From DASSHC01 sp035693105 (GTDB lineage Bacteria > Chloroflexota > Chloroflexia > Thermomicrobiales > Thermomicrobiaceae): a stretch of 5,242 nucleotides of DNA. Shown one piece after another: positions 4,988 through 5,242 of this stretch. The stretch's first letter is position 1. The number at the start of each line of letters is the position of its first letter. Location: NCBI GenBank assembly GCA_035693105.1, contig DASSHC010000418.1:1-5242 (forward strand), in the 5' to 3' direction. The notes beneath the pieces were generated by a model. That model searched no databases. It saw only the letters and a list, made by a program, of their open reading frames with translations, and was not told the DNA's origin. The position numbers and the translations under genes are program-made.

Positions 4988-5242
4988 TTACCAAGCCGCT
5001 TTAGCGCCGCTGAACCCCTGGAACGAGGGAACGGACAACCTGACCAGCCGGCGGCGGCGCGCTTTTAGCTCTTTCGGCTCGTATTCCTCGACGACTCCGA
5101 GCCCCTCGCGGCCGGTCGCATGGAGGATCCGCCCGCCGCCGAGCCAGAACGCGACGTGGTCGCAGCGCCCGCTCGTGCCGTACGTGACGAGGTCGCCGCG
5201 GCGCAGATCGTCCACACCGATCTCCACAGCCGCACCCTCCTG
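4988..5242 (-). CDS. C-terminal part of an NlpC/P60-family cell-wall peptidase (partial)
   Basis: The frame stays open to the right edge of the window, so only the last 84 residues are visible and the true start lies outside. The segment RRGDLVTYGT, CDHVAFWLGGGRILHATGREGLGVVEE has the layout of the second half of an NlpC/P60 domain: a beta-hairpin starting GDLV, the catalytic His in DHVAFW, and a second His in ILHA at the third active-site position. The nucleophile Cys would be upstream, outside the window. Family members cleave peptidoglycan stem peptides, usually D-gamma-Glu to diaminopimelate bonds, after export; whether this protein has a signal peptide or SH3/LysM domains cannot be seen. 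After the domain the tail is basic (KARRRRLVRL) and ends in GAKAAW. The gene is probably co-transcribed with the HTH gene downstream. Confidence 0.8.
   Translation of the reverse strand, partial: QEGAAVEIGVDDLRRGDLVTYGTSGRCDHVAFWLGGGRILHATGREGLGVVEEYEPKELKARRRRLVRLSVPSFQGFSGAKAAW

Overview
The window looks like chromosomal DNA from a high-GC actinobacterium. The evidence is GC-rich codon use, GTG starts, a leaderless-looking promoter, GC-rich hairpin terminators without U tracts, and several small GerE-only (LuxR-type) regulators. The style of these proteins recalls soil Thermoleophilia (Solirubrobacterales/Gaiellales relatives), but that placement is inference from recall and was not tested by a search.

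Layout, left to right. (1) A small free-standing LuxR-type HTH protein (58-315, +) follows a TAnnnT -10 box and is closed by a strong hairpin (322-355). (2) A large MalT/LAL-type regulator (419-2950, +) has an N-terminal P-loop NTPase, a helical-repeat middle and a C-terminal LuxR HTH; I prefer the ATG at 419 over the upstream GTG at 350. (3) A membrane-anchored HD-GYP protein, a predicted cyclic-di-GMP phosphodiesterase (2935-4305, -), is convergent with the regulator, and the two coding ends overlap by 16 bp. (4) A 327-bp intergenic region (4306-4632) holds a good sigma70-type promoter with an inverted repeat in its spacer, a Shine-Dalgarno sequence, a 20-codon ORF (4424-4486, +), a DnaA-box-like palindrome and a 17-bp hairpin. 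(5) On the minus strand, the C-terminal part of an NlpC/P60 cell-wall peptidase (4988 to the window edge) is followed 19 nt later by another small LuxR-type HTH protein (4633-4968), probably in one transcript.

Functionally this is a signalling and regulation neighbourhood. It has three LuxR/GerE DNA-binding proteins of different architecture, none with a receiver domain, plus one c-di-GMP degrading enzyme and one envelope hydrolase. No operon joins all of them: the first two regulators appear to be separate units, HD-GYP is transcribed toward the large regulator, and the NlpC/P60-HTH pair is a third unit. No RNA gene, insertion sequence, CRISPR array or phage gene was recognised. The least explained part is the compact promoter-SD-miniORF-hairpin unit at about 4356-4615. 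A second oddity is a clear drop in GC from about position 1360 to about 3400, which crosses both the large regulator and the HD-GYP gene.
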